A stretch of 64,000 bases of DNA, from NCBI RefSeq assembly GCF_024529975.1, contig NZ_AP024897.1, forward strand, positions 1,116,001 through 1,180,000, read 5' to 3'. The stretch comes from Vibrio quintilis. GTDB lineage: Bacteria > Pseudomonadota > Gammaproteobacteria > Enterobacterales > Vibrionaceae. Of this stretch, positions 42,817-52,100 are shown piece after piece. The position numbers were made by a program, and so were the translations under genes. A model generated the notes under the pieces. That model saw nothing but the letters and a program-made list of their open reading frames with translations, was not told the origin of the DNA and did not search any database. Positions within the stretch are counted from its first letter, which is position 1, and each line of letters begins with the position of its first letter.

Positions 42817-43116
42817 TCACTCGAATGCTGAAGTGATATCCATGCTTTGATGCAAAATACGGATCACTCTGATTTGGTGGGGTGCGGTTTGCTGATAATA
42901 AATTATATGACTGCCCTGAGGGCATTTTCGATAACCCGTCCGGATATAATCACTGGATTTGCCTGATTCCGGGTTGTCGGCGAGCGACTGAAACACAAGA
43001 TCAAACTGTTTTAAATAAAGGTTGCGTTGTTCCTTTCCCCAGCGGCGTTGTGTAAATCGTGCAATGTCTTTTAAATCGGCTTTCGCTTTGACAGTAAGAA
43101 GAAATGGTTTCATCAT
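42817..43116 (-). CDS. parE: ParE-family toxin, second copy
   Basis: A 99-residue toxin with FLLTVKAKADLKDIARFTQR, a middle GKEQRNLYLKQFDLVF, and the end CPQGSHIIYYQQTAPHQIRVIRI, matching ParE (the R.....h.i.y....d.i.ii.ilh pattern). It is distinct in sequence from the toxin at 39119. The ATG overlaps the antitoxin stop (ATGA), so the two are translationally coupled. Confidence 0.88.
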   Translation of the reverse strand: MMKPFLLTVKAKADLKDIARFTQRRWGKEQRNLYLKQFDLVFQSLADNPESGKSSDYIRTGYRKCPQGSHIIYYQQTAPHQIRVIRILHQSMDITSAFE

Positions 43117-43352
43117 TCTGCTTCATGATCGAGTTCATCGATGAAATCATCCAGATCATAATCAGTGTCGCCGCTTTGTTCACCTTCAATTAATAGTTGT
43201 CGCAATGTGTTCATTTTCGTTTCCTGAGTTTCAAGTAAACGCAGACCTGCGCGGATGACTTCACTTGCCGAGCCGTAGCGGCCACTTTGGACCTGACTGG
43301 CAATAAAATTGTCAAAATGTTCACCTAAAGTCACACTGGTATTTTTACCCAT
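43113..43352 (-). CDS. parD: ParD-family antitoxin, second copy
   Basis: A 79-residue antitoxin: ribbon-helix-helix MGKNTSVTLGEHFDNFIASQ, with SGRYGSASEVIRAGLRLLE (the classical ParD pattern), then an acidic tail (GDTDYDLDDFIDELDHEAE). ATG 43352 follows AAGGAA; a longer frame upstream runs into repeat DNA and is not used. Confidence 0.9.
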   Translation of the reverse strand: MGKNTSVTLGEHFDNFIASQVQSGRYGSASEVIRAGLRLLETQETKMNTLRQLLIEGEQSGDTDYDLDDFIDELDHEAE

Positions 43353-43426
43353 ATGTATTTCCTTACGAATACCAATAAATACCTGATTATGGTATTCGTG
43401 CGGGAGATCTGCAAGAACGGGCCTGG

Positions 43427-43664
43427 TCATTCCCCAATCCTCACCAGACACACCGCTTCCGTCAGCGCCTTGAGTTTTTCTACTTCCTGCGCCAGATAAG
43501 CCAGCTCTTCGACGGTGATTTCGTAGTGCTCGGAATAGAGGGCATCGACATAAGCACGTTTAAGGCGGCCACCCGCCAGTTTCCACAGCTTAAGGTTTTC
43601 TACCAGCTTCATGCAGTTGACGATGACCAGAATATCGTAATCGCTGATATAACCATTGGCCGGG
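43427..43664 (-). pseudogene. Internally deleted MNT/HEPN gene remnant
   Basis: Two parts of the MNT/HEPN gene are joined: the nucleotidyltransferase segment around DYDILVIVN...LVENLKLWKLAG and the C-terminal RLKRAYVDALYSEHYEIT to the end. About 155 codons between them are missing in frame, so a 61-residue open frame remains from an ATG inside. The 5' end is cut off at 43664, five bases before the Fic stop codon. It is unlikely to make a functional enzyme. Confidence 0.8.
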
Positions 43665-43668
43665 GCTG

Positions 43669-44718
43669 TTATTTTCTGAATGATTTGCCTGTTTTCTCAG
43701 ACAGTTCCAACCCTTTTTCGGTCAGCCGGTATTGCTGCAACCGACTGTTTGGCTTATCCGGAATGGTCATTTCAATCAACCCGTCCGCTAGCGCTGGTTT
43801 CAGATAACGTTCACGGAATGACTTTCGATCTTTGAGTTTGAGCGCCTGCTGTAATTCATCCCGGTTGTAGACGGTTCCGGGGTGAACCATGACTTTGAGC
43901 AGGGCGATGACTTGGGGGGTGACTTGAGGGGTGACTTGGGGGGTGTGATGTGTTGATGCCGTTTCTGTTGTTTCCAAAATAATTTGTAGCATCAACTCGA
44001 TAAAGGGAGCGGAATCGGATTGTTTTGAACTCTGATTAATGGCTTGATAATACGCACTCTGATATTCATAGACCATACTCTCCACTGGCAGCTGAGCCAG
44101 CAGTGGATTCCACTGGCTGAGGATCAATGTTTGCCACAGACGCCCTGTACGACCATTTCCATCCGCAAATGGATGGATAAATTCGAATTCGTAATGGAAT
44201 ACTGAGCTGGTAATTAAAGGGTGTTGTTCCGTGGTGGCAAGCCAGTTCAGTAAGTCTGCCATTAAGTATTTCACCCGGTTTGCCGGTGGTGCCATATGAA
44301 CAACCGTTTTGCCATTCATCACCCCCACATTACCGTGGCGGTAGTGACCAGCATCATCAATTAAGCCTGCCATCAGGTATTGGTGTGCTTTCAGAAGATG
44401 TTGTTCATTCGTTGGCTGCCAGCGCTCAAAATGTTCATATGCCTGTATTGCATTCCGGACTTCCTGGACTTCTTTGGGGGGCGCAATGACCCGCTTTCCT
44501 TCAAGAATGGCCGTGATTTGTGCCTCACTCAATGTATTCCCTTCAATGGCCAGAGACCCCTGAATGGTACGGATACGATTGATACGGCGCAGCCGAAGGT
44601 TTTTTTCTTCTTCCAGCACCGATAAACGGCCCAGTTGTTCACTGATTTCTGAAATCAGCCGGATGATAGTTGGCGTTATCGTAAACGGTGGTTCGTTGAT
44701 GGCACTCATATTATCCAT
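43669..44718 (-). CDS. Fic-domain protein (AMP-transferase type)
   Basis: A 349-residue protein. An N-terminal inhibitory helix is recognisable in GSLAIEGNTLS (S-x-A-I-E-G-N; about residues 54-64). The Fic core motif is HPFADGNGRTGR (catalytic His about residue 182). Near the C-terminus is a tandem TPQVTPQVTPQV linker, then a winged-helix domain (KLKDRKSFRERYLKPALADG). Fic enzymes transfer AMP or another phosphate-containing group to Ser/Thr/Tyr of target proteins; the class with the N-terminal helix is self-restrained. ATG 44718 follows AAGGA. It lies directly downstream of the MNT/HEPN gene (66-base gap) on the same strand. Confidence 0.9.
   Translation of the reverse strand: MDNMSAINEPPFTITPTIIRLISEISEQLGRLSVLEEEKNLRLRRINRIRTIQGSLAIEGNTLSEAQITAILEGKRVIAPPKEVQEVRNAIQAYEHFERWQPTNEQHLLKAHQYLMAGLIDDAGHYRHGNVGVMNGKTVVHMAPPANRVKYLMADLLNWLATTEQHPLITSSVFHYEFEFIHPFADGNGRTGRLWQTLILSQWNPLLAQLPVESMVYEYQSAYYQAINQSSKQSDSAPFIELMLQIILETTETASTHHTPQVTPQVTPQVIALLKVMVHPGTVYNRDELQQALKLKDRKSFRERYLKPALADGLIEMTIPDKPNSRLQQYRLTEKGLELSEKTGKSFRK
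43909..43944. repeat. Three tandem 12-bp units inside the Fic gene
   Basis: GACTTGGGGGGT, GACTTGAGGGGT and GACTTGGGGGGT encode three Thr-Pro-Gln-Val repeats. The units contain runs of six G, so both in-frame unit change and frame-shifting slippage are conceivable. Confidence 0.8.
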
Positions 44719-44746
44719 TCCGTTGTATCCTTGATGGCTCTGTGAG

Positions 44747-44779
44747 CCGTGGTGCGTTCCAAAATGGAACATACCACGG
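44747..44779. repeat. Imperfect hairpin between the MNT/HEPN and Fic genes
   Basis: CCGTGGT and GTTCCA pair with TGGAAC and ACCACGG across a three-base loop, with a two-base internal mismatch. The copy at 38754-38786 has one pairing base changed. In the intact locus it lies a few bases beyond the MNT/HEPN stop and just before the Fic start, so it could shape expression of Fic. Confidence 0.65.
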
Positions 44780-44784
44780 AATTC

Positions 44785-45690
44785 TTAAACATGCCCCCCA
44801 ATCCTCACCAGACACACCGCTTCCGTCAGTGCTTTGAGTTTTTCTACTTCCTGCGCCAGATACGCCAGTTCTTCGACGGTGATTTCGTAGTGCTCGGAAT
44901 AGCGGGCATCGACATAAGCGCGTTTAAGGCGGTGGAAGCTGCGGCGGTGGAATTGGTTTTCCGCCGGGAACAAGCTGGCAAAGCGTTCATCCTGTTGGGC
45001 GCAGAAGTGACGCAGCTTTTCGATATCGTGGGTTTTGGGCAGATAGTTCGTGCAGACTAACAAGGTGCAGGCGAAGAAGCGTTCTGTTGCCTGATGAAGT
45101 TCAAAGGCTGCTTTGTTTATCCAGTTACGTTTGATGTGATCCTGATAAGTGATGAAAAATTGCTCGCCGCTTTCAAACCATCGTGAGAAATGCTTTTGTC
45201 CAATTTGTTGTATCTCTTCCGGCGTCAAATCTCCCGGTACGGCCAATTCAAGATGATCGGCACTGTAGAGCTCAACCCCTTCTTCGCGGATATCTTTAAA
45301 GAAATACTGGCCTTCCTGCAGCCAGCGGTTCACTTCGTCAAACGTATGCACAATCACCCCGACCGGGATTTTCTCAATCCGCCGCCGGATCCGGTCATCC
45401 GCCAGATGCCACAGCTTGAGATTATCCACCAGCTCCATCTTATTGACGATCACCAGAATATCGTAATCGCTGATATAGCCGTTGGCCGGGTCATACATCC
45501 ACGCGGGTTTGCCTTGCGGCGAGCCGGGGCGGGCATAGCTGCCGAACAGGATAATTTTCTGAATTTTAAAGCCGGACTGTTTACCGCTTTTCCCGGCGAC
45601 AAATTCATCCACCACATTGCGCAAAATGTCCGCGATGGCATGAATATCCTGTTGTTTGTGCTCGGGAAGATGATCAAGTGTCGTTTTCAT
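44785..45690 (-). CDS. MNT/HEPN protein (nucleotidyltransferase fused to HEPN domain)
   Basis: A 301-residue two-domain protein. The N-terminal nucleotidyltransferase has the family motif LFGSYARPGS (residues about 48-57) and the metal-binding pair DYD (75-77). The C-terminal half, from about residue 165, is a helical HEPN domain with RYSEHYEITVEEL near 270. In split MntA/HepT systems the first domain AMPylates and silences the HEPN RNase; fused forms are less studied. A Fic gene follows downstream and a ~135-bp repeat precedes it. At least three damaged copies of this gene lie within 7 kb. Confidence 0.85.
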   Translation of the reverse strand: MKTTLDHLPEHKQQDIHAIADILRNVVDEFVAGKSGKQSGFKIQKIILFGSYARPGSPQGKPAWMYDPANGYISDYDILVIVNKMELVDNLKLWHLADDRIRRRIEKIPVGVIVHTFDEVNRWLQEGQYFFKDIREEGVELYSADHLELAVPGDLTPEEIQQIGQKHFSRWFESGEQFFITYQDHIKRNWINKAAFELHQATERFFACTLLVCTNYLPKTHDIEKLRHFCAQQDERFASLFPAENQFHRRSFHRLKRAYVDARYSEHYEITVEELAYLAQEVEKLKALTEAVCLVRIGGHV

Positions 45691-45722
45691 AAGCGGTATC
45701 CTACTACGGTGAAATCTTCCGG

Positions 45723-45850
45723 TAAACGGGGTTTTCGCCGGGGTGTGGGGATTTGCGGGGGATCACAGTATTTGGTGAAAATTTTGTGTTGATAAAGTAT
45801 GAGAACGTTTGATTGATGTTGTGATTGTGGTGGATTTTGGCGGGGGTTTG
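45723..45850. repeat. ~135-bp GT-rich repeat, copy 3
   Basis: Most diverged of the three copies (GTGAAAATTTTGTGTTGATA replaces part of the middle). It lies directly upstream of the intact MNT/HEPN gene, so the ancestral module probably was repeat - MNT/HEPN - Fic, read leftward. Confidence 0.8.
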
Positions 45851-45853
45851 GGA

Positions 45854-45913
45854 CACAGGTGAACAGGTTTCTGAAATTGAAGCACTTTATCGCGCATCAA
45901 ATCATTTCACGAA
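45854..45913. repeat. 63-bp repeat, copy 2
   Basis: Partner of 39006-39068. It ends about 165 bases before hsdM. It marks the right edge of the duplicated Fic/MNT-HEPN module. Confidence 0.75.
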
Positions 45914-46078
45914 TGTTTATTTTATGTCTGCCCTGATAAAGATAAAGATACAGATAAGCTTGACAATCACCTCCCCCAAAATGTAACCAAAATGTCGTCT
46001 GAGTATTAGGGAAAGTGAAACTGATTCGGTATGATAAGCGGCAATATTTCCACTGACTCACAGAATCAAACAAACACG

Positions 46079-47716
46079 ATGGCACAAACACCAGCAAAGC
46101 AAGTTTCTAAAAAACCAGCACCGAAGAAAACCAAGCCGAAAAAAGGCTTTGAAGAATCCCTGTGGGACACCGCCAACCAACTGCGCGGCAGTGTTGAATC
46201 CTCTGAATACAAACACGTGGTATTAAGCCTGGTGTTTCTCAAATTTATCAGCGATAAATTTATCAAACGTCGTCAGCAAATGATTGATAAAGGGGAAGAT
46301 GCCTTTCTTGAGATGAAAGAATTCTACCAGCAGGACAACATTTTCTACCTGCCGGAAGCCACCCGTTGGTCCTATATTCAGGAACGTGCCAAGCAGGATG
46401 ATATCGCCGTGCTGATTGATACCGCGCTGAGCACGATTGAAAAAAATAACCCCAGCCTGAAAGGGGCGTTGCCGGATAACTACTTTACCCGTCAGGATCT
46501 GGAAGTGAAAAAGCTCGCCTCGCTGATCGACACGATTGAAAACATCGATACGCTGGCGGATGAATGCGACCTCAGCGAAGAAGATTTAGTCGGCCGGGTG
46601 TATGAATACTTCCTCGGCAAATTTGCCGCGACGGAAGGCAAAGGCGGCGGCGAATTCTATACGCCCAAATGCGTCGTCACCTTGCTGGCGGAGATGCTCG
46701 AACCCTATCAGGGGAAAATTTACGACCCTTGCTGCGGCAGTGGCGGGATGTTTGTTCAGTCGCTTAAATTTGTCGAAAGCCATCAGGGGCGCAGTAAAGA
46801 CATTGCCATCTACGGGCAGGAGCTGACCGCCACCACCTATAAACTGGCGAAAATGAACCTCGCGATCCGTGGTTTATCCGGCAATCTGGGCGAACGCCCG
46901 GCGGATACCTTCTTCGCCGATCAGCACCCGGATCTCAAAGCCGATTTTATTATGGCCAACCCGCCGTTTAACCTCAAAAACTGGCGCAGCGACAACGAAC
47001 TCACCGACGACCCGCGCTTTGCGGGCTTTACCACCCCGCCCACCGGCAACGCCAACTACGGCTGGATTCTGCACATGCTTTCCAAGCTCAGTGAAGCCGG
47101 TACTGCCGGGTTTGTGCTTGCCAATGGCTCGATGAGTTCTAACACTTCCGGCGAAGGCAAAATTCGCCAGAAGCTGATTGATGATGATCGCGTTGAGTGC
47201 ATGATCGCGCTGCCGGGGCAGTTGTTCTATACCACGCAAATTCCGGTCTGTTTATGGTTTTTGAGCAAAGATAAATCCGCCAACCCCGTCAAAGGCTACC
47301 GTGATCGCCAGCAGGAAACCCTGTTTATCGATGCCCGCGAGATGGGCAGCATGATTGACCGGGTGCATAAAGAACTGACCGCTGACGATATCGCCCTGAT
47401 TGCCGATACCTACCACGCCTGGCGCAGCGATGCCGATGAACTGAAAGCACGGATTGCACGCGGCGAAGGCAAGGTTGAAGCCTACGAAGATCAGGCCGGA
47501 TTCTGTAAATCCGCCACCCTTGAGGACATCAAAGCCAACGATTATGTGCTTACGCCGGGCCGCTATGTCGGCGCTGCCGCGATTGAAGACGACGGCATCC
47601 CGTTTGAAACCAAAATGCGTGACCTGTCGCAAACCCTCTACAGACAAATGAATCAGGCCGAAGCATTGGATCAGGCGATTCGGGGGAATCTGGAGGCGCT
47701 GGGTTATGGGGAGTGA
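46079..47716 (+). CDS. hsdM: Type I restriction-modification methyltransferase subunit
   Basis: A ~545-residue N6-adenine methyltransferase subunit of a type I system. An N-terminal Lys/Pro-rich lead is followed by the HsdM_N helical domain (GFEESLWDTANQLRGSVESS) and the catalytic domain with GGGEFYTPKCVVTLLAEML, the SAM-binding motif DPCCGSGGMF and the catalytic NPPF (ANPPFNLKNW). It methylates the recognition sequence chosen by HsdS. ATG 46079 and an in-frame ATG at 46031 both lack a clear ribosome-binding site. The end overlaps hsdS by 11 bases. Confidence 0.95.
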   Translation: MAQTPAKQVSKKPAPKKTKPKKGFEESLWDTANQLRGSVESSEYKHVVLSLVFLKFISDKFIKRRQQMIDKGEDAFLEMKEFYQQDNIFYLPEATRWSYIQERAKQDDIAVLIDTALSTIEKNNPSLKGALPDNYFTRQDLEVKKLASLIDTIENIDTLADECDLSEEDLVGRVYEYFLGKFAATEGKGGGEFYTPKCVVTLLAEMLEPYQGKIYDPCCGSGGMFVQSLKFVESHQGRSKDIAIYGQELTATTYKLAKMNLAIRGLSGNLGERPADTFFADQHPDLKADFIMANPPFNLKNWRSDNELTDDPRFAGFTTPPTGNANYGWILHMLSKLSEAGTAGFVLANGSMSSNTSGEGKIRQKLIDDDRVECMIALPGQLFYTTQIPVCLWFLSKDKSANPVKGYRDRQQETLFIDAREMGSMIDRVHKELTADDIALIADTYHAWRSDADELKARIARGEGKVEAYEDQAGFCKSATLEDIKANDYVLTPGRYVGAAAIEDDGIPFETKMRDLSQTLYRQMNQAEALDQAIRGNLEALGYGE

Positions 47717-49049
47717 GTCGATAAATACTTCAACTTTAGATGAAATGTGTGAATTAATAGTTGATTGCCCACATTTTACTCCAAAATGGACTGATGCTGG
47801 TGTTGTTGTATTAAGAAACCAGAACATCAGAAATGGAGAATTGGATCTATCTTCCCCAAGTTTTACCGATGAAGCTGGTTATCAAAGTCGGATAAAGCGA
47901 GCTGTTCCTAAAGCTGGAGATATTGTTATTACACGTGAAGCACCTATGGGTGAAGTATGTATTATTCCTGAAAACTTGAAGTGTTGTTTGGGGCAAAGGC
48001 AGGTTCTACTTCGCCCAAAGAGTGATGTTTCAAGTGAATATTTATATTGGGCACTTCAATCCCCTTTTGTTAAACATCAAATATCTTGGAATGAAGGAAC
48101 AGGGACAACTGTAAGCAATATCCGTATTCCTGTCTTAAAAGCATTCACAATTCCAAGATGGGGTAAACAAGAAATTGCTCTTTCGAAACCACTATCAAAT
48201 TTAGCTGATAAAATCACCCTGAACCGCCAAATCAACCAAACCCTCGAACAGATGGCGCAAACCCTGTTTCAATCCTGGTTTGTCGATTTTGACCCGGTGT
48301 TCGATAACGCGCTCGACGCGGGCACACCGATTCCCGCCGCCCTTGAACCCCGTGCCGAGCGTCGCCGGGCGGTGCGGGCTGAATCCGGGTTTACCCCGCT
48401 GCCGGACGAGATTCGCCGCTTATTTCCCAGTGCGTTTGTTGAGAGCCCTGATCCTTCGGTCGGATTATTCGGCTGGGTGCCGGAAGGGTGGGAGGTTTCG
48501 CGCTTAGATAATATTTTAGAATTAGCTTATGGCAAGGCTCTTAAGAAATCAGAACGTATAGAGGGACATTTTCATGTTTATGGTTCGGGAGGCATTGCTG
48601 GTACTCATAGTAATTATTTAGTCGAGGGACCGGGAATTATTGTCGGGCGCAAAGGTACTGTCGGCTCTCTTTATTGGGAAAATGGAAACTTCTTCCCTAT
48701 CGATACAGTGTTCTACATCAAACCTAAGTTAACTTATTCTCTTATTTATTGTTTTTATTTGCTCCAAACTTTGGGTTTAGACCGAATGAATACAGACGCT
48801 GCTGTGCCTGGTTTAAATCGAAATAATGTATATCGTTTAGAGTGTGTTGTTCCAGTACAGAAAGTTTTGGACATTTTTACAGAAATACTCAAGTCATACA
48901 GAGATAAAATTGATTCATGCAACAGTGAAATTATTTCTCTCACTAAACTTCGAGACACCTTGCTCCCCAAATTGATCTCCGGCGAATTACGGCTTGATTC
49001 TCCGGAAGTGGCACAGGCGCAAGCCTTGGTGAGTGAAACTGTTGGGTAG
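47706..49049 (+). CDS. hsdS: Type I restriction-modification specificity subunit
   Basis: A 447-residue DNA-recognition subunit with two target-recognition domains (about residues 1-165 and 255-420) separated by conserved helical spacers (LNRQINQTLEQMAQTLFQSW at 180-200; the second near LRDTLLPKLISGEL). The two domains are clearly AT-rich, while the central spacer and the end are GC-rich like hsdM and hsdR. This mosaic is the usual sign that target domains are exchanged by recombination. The ATG lies within the end of hsdM. A 100-base gap separates it from hsdR. The recognition sequence cannot be predicted. Confidence 0.94.
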   Translation: MGSESINTSTLDEMCELIVDCPHFTPKWTDAGVVVLRNQNIRNGELDLSSPSFTDEAGYQSRIKRAVPKAGDIVITREAPMGEVCIIPENLKCCLGQRQVLLRPKSDVSSEYLYWALQSPFVKHQISWNEGTGTTVSNIRIPVLKAFTIPRWGKQEIALSKPLSNLADKITLNRQINQTLEQMAQTLFQSWFVDFDPVFDNALDAGTPIPAALEPRAERRRAVRAESGFTPLPDEIRRLFPSAFVESPDPSVGLFGWVPEGWEVSRLDNILELAYGKALKKSERIEGHFHVYGSGGIAGTHSNYLVEGPGIIVGRKGTVGSLYWENGNFFPIDTVFYIKPKLTYSLIYCFYLLQTLGLDRMNTDAAVPGLNRNNVYRLECVVPVQKVLDIFTEILKSYRDKIDSCNSEIISLTKLRDTLLPKLISGELRLDSPEVAQAQALVSETVG

Positions 49050-49149
49050 GTGAGATCAACCCCATCTCACTTGCTCAACACCAGATCAATAGCAACAAGA
49101 TAAACAGACACAACAGATAACCATCACAACAGATTCGGGAAACGTCAGG

Positions 49150-52100
49150 ATGAGCAACACATTTACCGAAGCAAAATTAGAACAGGCGATCATTGAACTC
49201 CTCGGCGAGCAGGGCTATCCGCATTTGCCCGGCGCTGATGTGGTACGGGCAGATGAAAGCGACGTCTTGATCGAAAGCGACTTGCGCGACTACCTGCGCC
49301 AACGCTATCAGCCAGAAGGGATCACGGCGGGGGAAATCGACGCCATTGTGCGCCAGTTACGCACCCTGCCCGCCAGTGACCTCTACACCAGCAACAAGAC
49401 CTTCTGCCAGTGGCTGAGTAACGGCTTTTTACTCAAACGCGAAGACCGCAACCAGAAAGACCTGTATATCGAACTGATCGACACCCGCCATCTGCCGGCC
49501 GCGCTGACGGCATTATTTGCCGAACCTGCTTCCGACAACGCAACCGCGAAGACCGCAACCCAAGACAGAAAAGTTGCAGAAGCCTCGGTGAGTTATTTGC
49601 CCCAGCCGGACAGCAACCGCTACTGCGTGGTCAATCAGCTTAAAATCGAAGGCGTCGATGGGCAGGATCGCATTCCCGATGCGATTTTATATCTCAACGG
49701 TCTGCCGTTGGTGGTGTTCGAATTTAAAAGTGCGGTGCGCGAGAATGACGCCACCCTGTATGACGCCTGGCAGCAGATTGGCATTCGCTACCGGCGCGAT
49801 ATTCCGCAACTGTTCGTGTATAACGCGCTGTGTATTCTCAGTGACGGCGTGAATAACAAAATGGGCAACCTGTTTGCGCCGTACGACTTCTTCTATGCGT
49901 GGCGCAAAATCACCGGCTTTGAATCGACCGAAAAAGACGGCATTGACGGCCTGTATACCCTGCTGTCGGGCCTGTTCCATCCGGTGCGCCTGCTCGATGT
50001 GGTGAAAAACTTTATCTATTTCCCCGATAGTTCACGTAAAGAAGAAAAAATCTGTTGCCGTTATCCGCAGTATTACGCCGCCCGCAAGCTCTATTTCAAT
50101 ATCAAACAGCAACGCAAACCCCAAGGCAACGGAAAAGGCGGGACCTATTTTGGCGCGACCGGCTGCGGTAAAAGCTACACCATGCTGTTCCTCGCCCGCC
50201 TGCTGATGAAAAGTGTCGATTTCGCCAGCCCGACGATTGTGCTGATCACTGACCGTAACGATCTCGATGATCAGCTTGCTAAACAGTTCTGTGCCGCCAC
50301 CGGTTATATCGGTGACGACACCATTATTTCGGTCACCAGCCGTCAGGACTTGCGCGACAAACTGCAAGGGATTAAAAGCGGCGGGGTGTTCCTCTCCACC
50401 ATTCATAAATTTACCGAAGATATCGAGCTGCTGTCTGAACGCAACAATATCATCTGTATCTCCGATGAGGCGCACCGCTCACAGGTCAATCTCGATAAAA
50501 AAGTGGTGATCAAATACCGCGATGGGGTGGCGGTGGATAAACGGGAAACTTACGGCTTTGCCAAATACCTGCACGATTCCTTGCCCAATGCCACCTATGT
50601 CGGCTTTACCGGCACGCCGATTGACGCCACGCTGGATGTGTTCGGTGACCCGGTAGACAGCTACACCATGACCGAAGCGGTCAACGATGACATCACGGTG
50701 CGGATTGTGTACGAAGGCCGCGCGGCGCGCGTGATCCTCGACAGCAGCAAGCTTCAGGAAGTGGAGCAATACTATCAGGACTGTGAAGCTGCGGGAGCCA
50801 GTGAATACCAGATTGAAGAGAGCAAAAAAGCCACCGCCAATATGAATGCGATTCTTGGCGACCCGGATCGGCTGGCGGCGTTAGCAGCGGATTTTGTTGA
50901 CCATTACGAAAACCGGGTGGCGGAAGGCTCAACCGTCAAAGGCAAGGCGATGTTTGTCTGTGCCAGCCGCGAGATTGCCTACGATTTCTATCGGCAGGTT
51001 GAGGCGCTGCGTCCGCAGTGGTTTGAGAAAAAGCAGGCCGTCGATGGCGCAATGCTGACAGAGTCAGACCAGAAAGAGTTGATGCCGCTGGCGATGGTGC
51101 AAATGGTCATGACCCGTGGTAAAGATGATGAAGCAACCCTCTATCAGACCCTCGGCACCAAAGAGCACCGCAAAGCGCTGGATCAGCAGTTTAAGAACCC
51201 GAAATCCAATTTCAAAATCGCGATTGTGGTGGACATGTGGCTGACCGGGTTTGATGTGCCGGAGCTGGATACCATTTATATCGATAAGCCGCTGCAACGT
51301 CACAATCTGATTCAGACCATTTCCCGCGTTAACCGCAAATTTGCCGGCAAAGACAAAGGGTTGGTGGTGGATTATATCGGCATCAAATCGCGGATGAATC
51401 AGGCGCTGGCGATGTATTCTAAAGCGGACAAAACCAATTTTGAGGATATTCGCCTGTCGGTGATTGAAGTGAAAAATCACCTCGATCTGCTCGGGCAGAT
51501 GTTCCACAGGTTCGATACCCGGCCTTATTTTAGCGGCGAACCCCGCGCACAACTGGACTGCCTCAATCAGGCGGCGGAATTCATTCTGCAAACCAAAAAA
51601 GGCGAAAACCGCTTTATGGGATTGGTGAAACGGCTCAAAGCGGCGTATGACGTCTGCTGTGGCAGTGACGACCTGTCGCAGGACGAGCGGGATCGTATCC
51701 ACTTTTATATCGCAGTGCGATCCATCATCTTCAAACTGACGCAGGGCGACGCCCCGGACACGGCGCAGATGAATCAAAAAGTGCGCGAGCTGGTGGCGGA
51801 AGCGCTTAAATCCGACGGGGTGGAAGAGATCTTTTCCCTCGGCAAGCAAAAGGCCGACACCATCGATATTTTCGATGACGATTATCTGGCACGCATCAAT
51901 AAGATCAAACTGCCCAACACCAAGATTCAACTGTTGCAAAAGTTACTGGCAAAAGCCATCAGCGAGTTTAAAAAGGTCAATCAGCTGCAGGGGATTAACT
52001 TCTCCAAACGCTTTGAAGCCTTGGTCGAACAGTACAACGAGCGGCGCGAAAATGATGTGTTAAATGGGGAAGAGTTTGACACCTTCTCGCAGGAAATGAC

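Noticed and set aside
43427..43612. 61-codon open frame as an independent small gene
   Set aside because: It is an in-frame leftover of a deleted MNT/HEPN gene, lacking the catalytic GSYAR motif and most of the HEPN domain.
38322..46000. Superintegron (attC cassette array) explanation for the toxin-antitoxin-rich region
   Set aside because: No repeated sites with the attC pattern (GTTRRRY ... RYYYAAC arms at regular gene intervals) were seen; the repeats here are copies of gene fragments, palindromes and MITE-like DNA.
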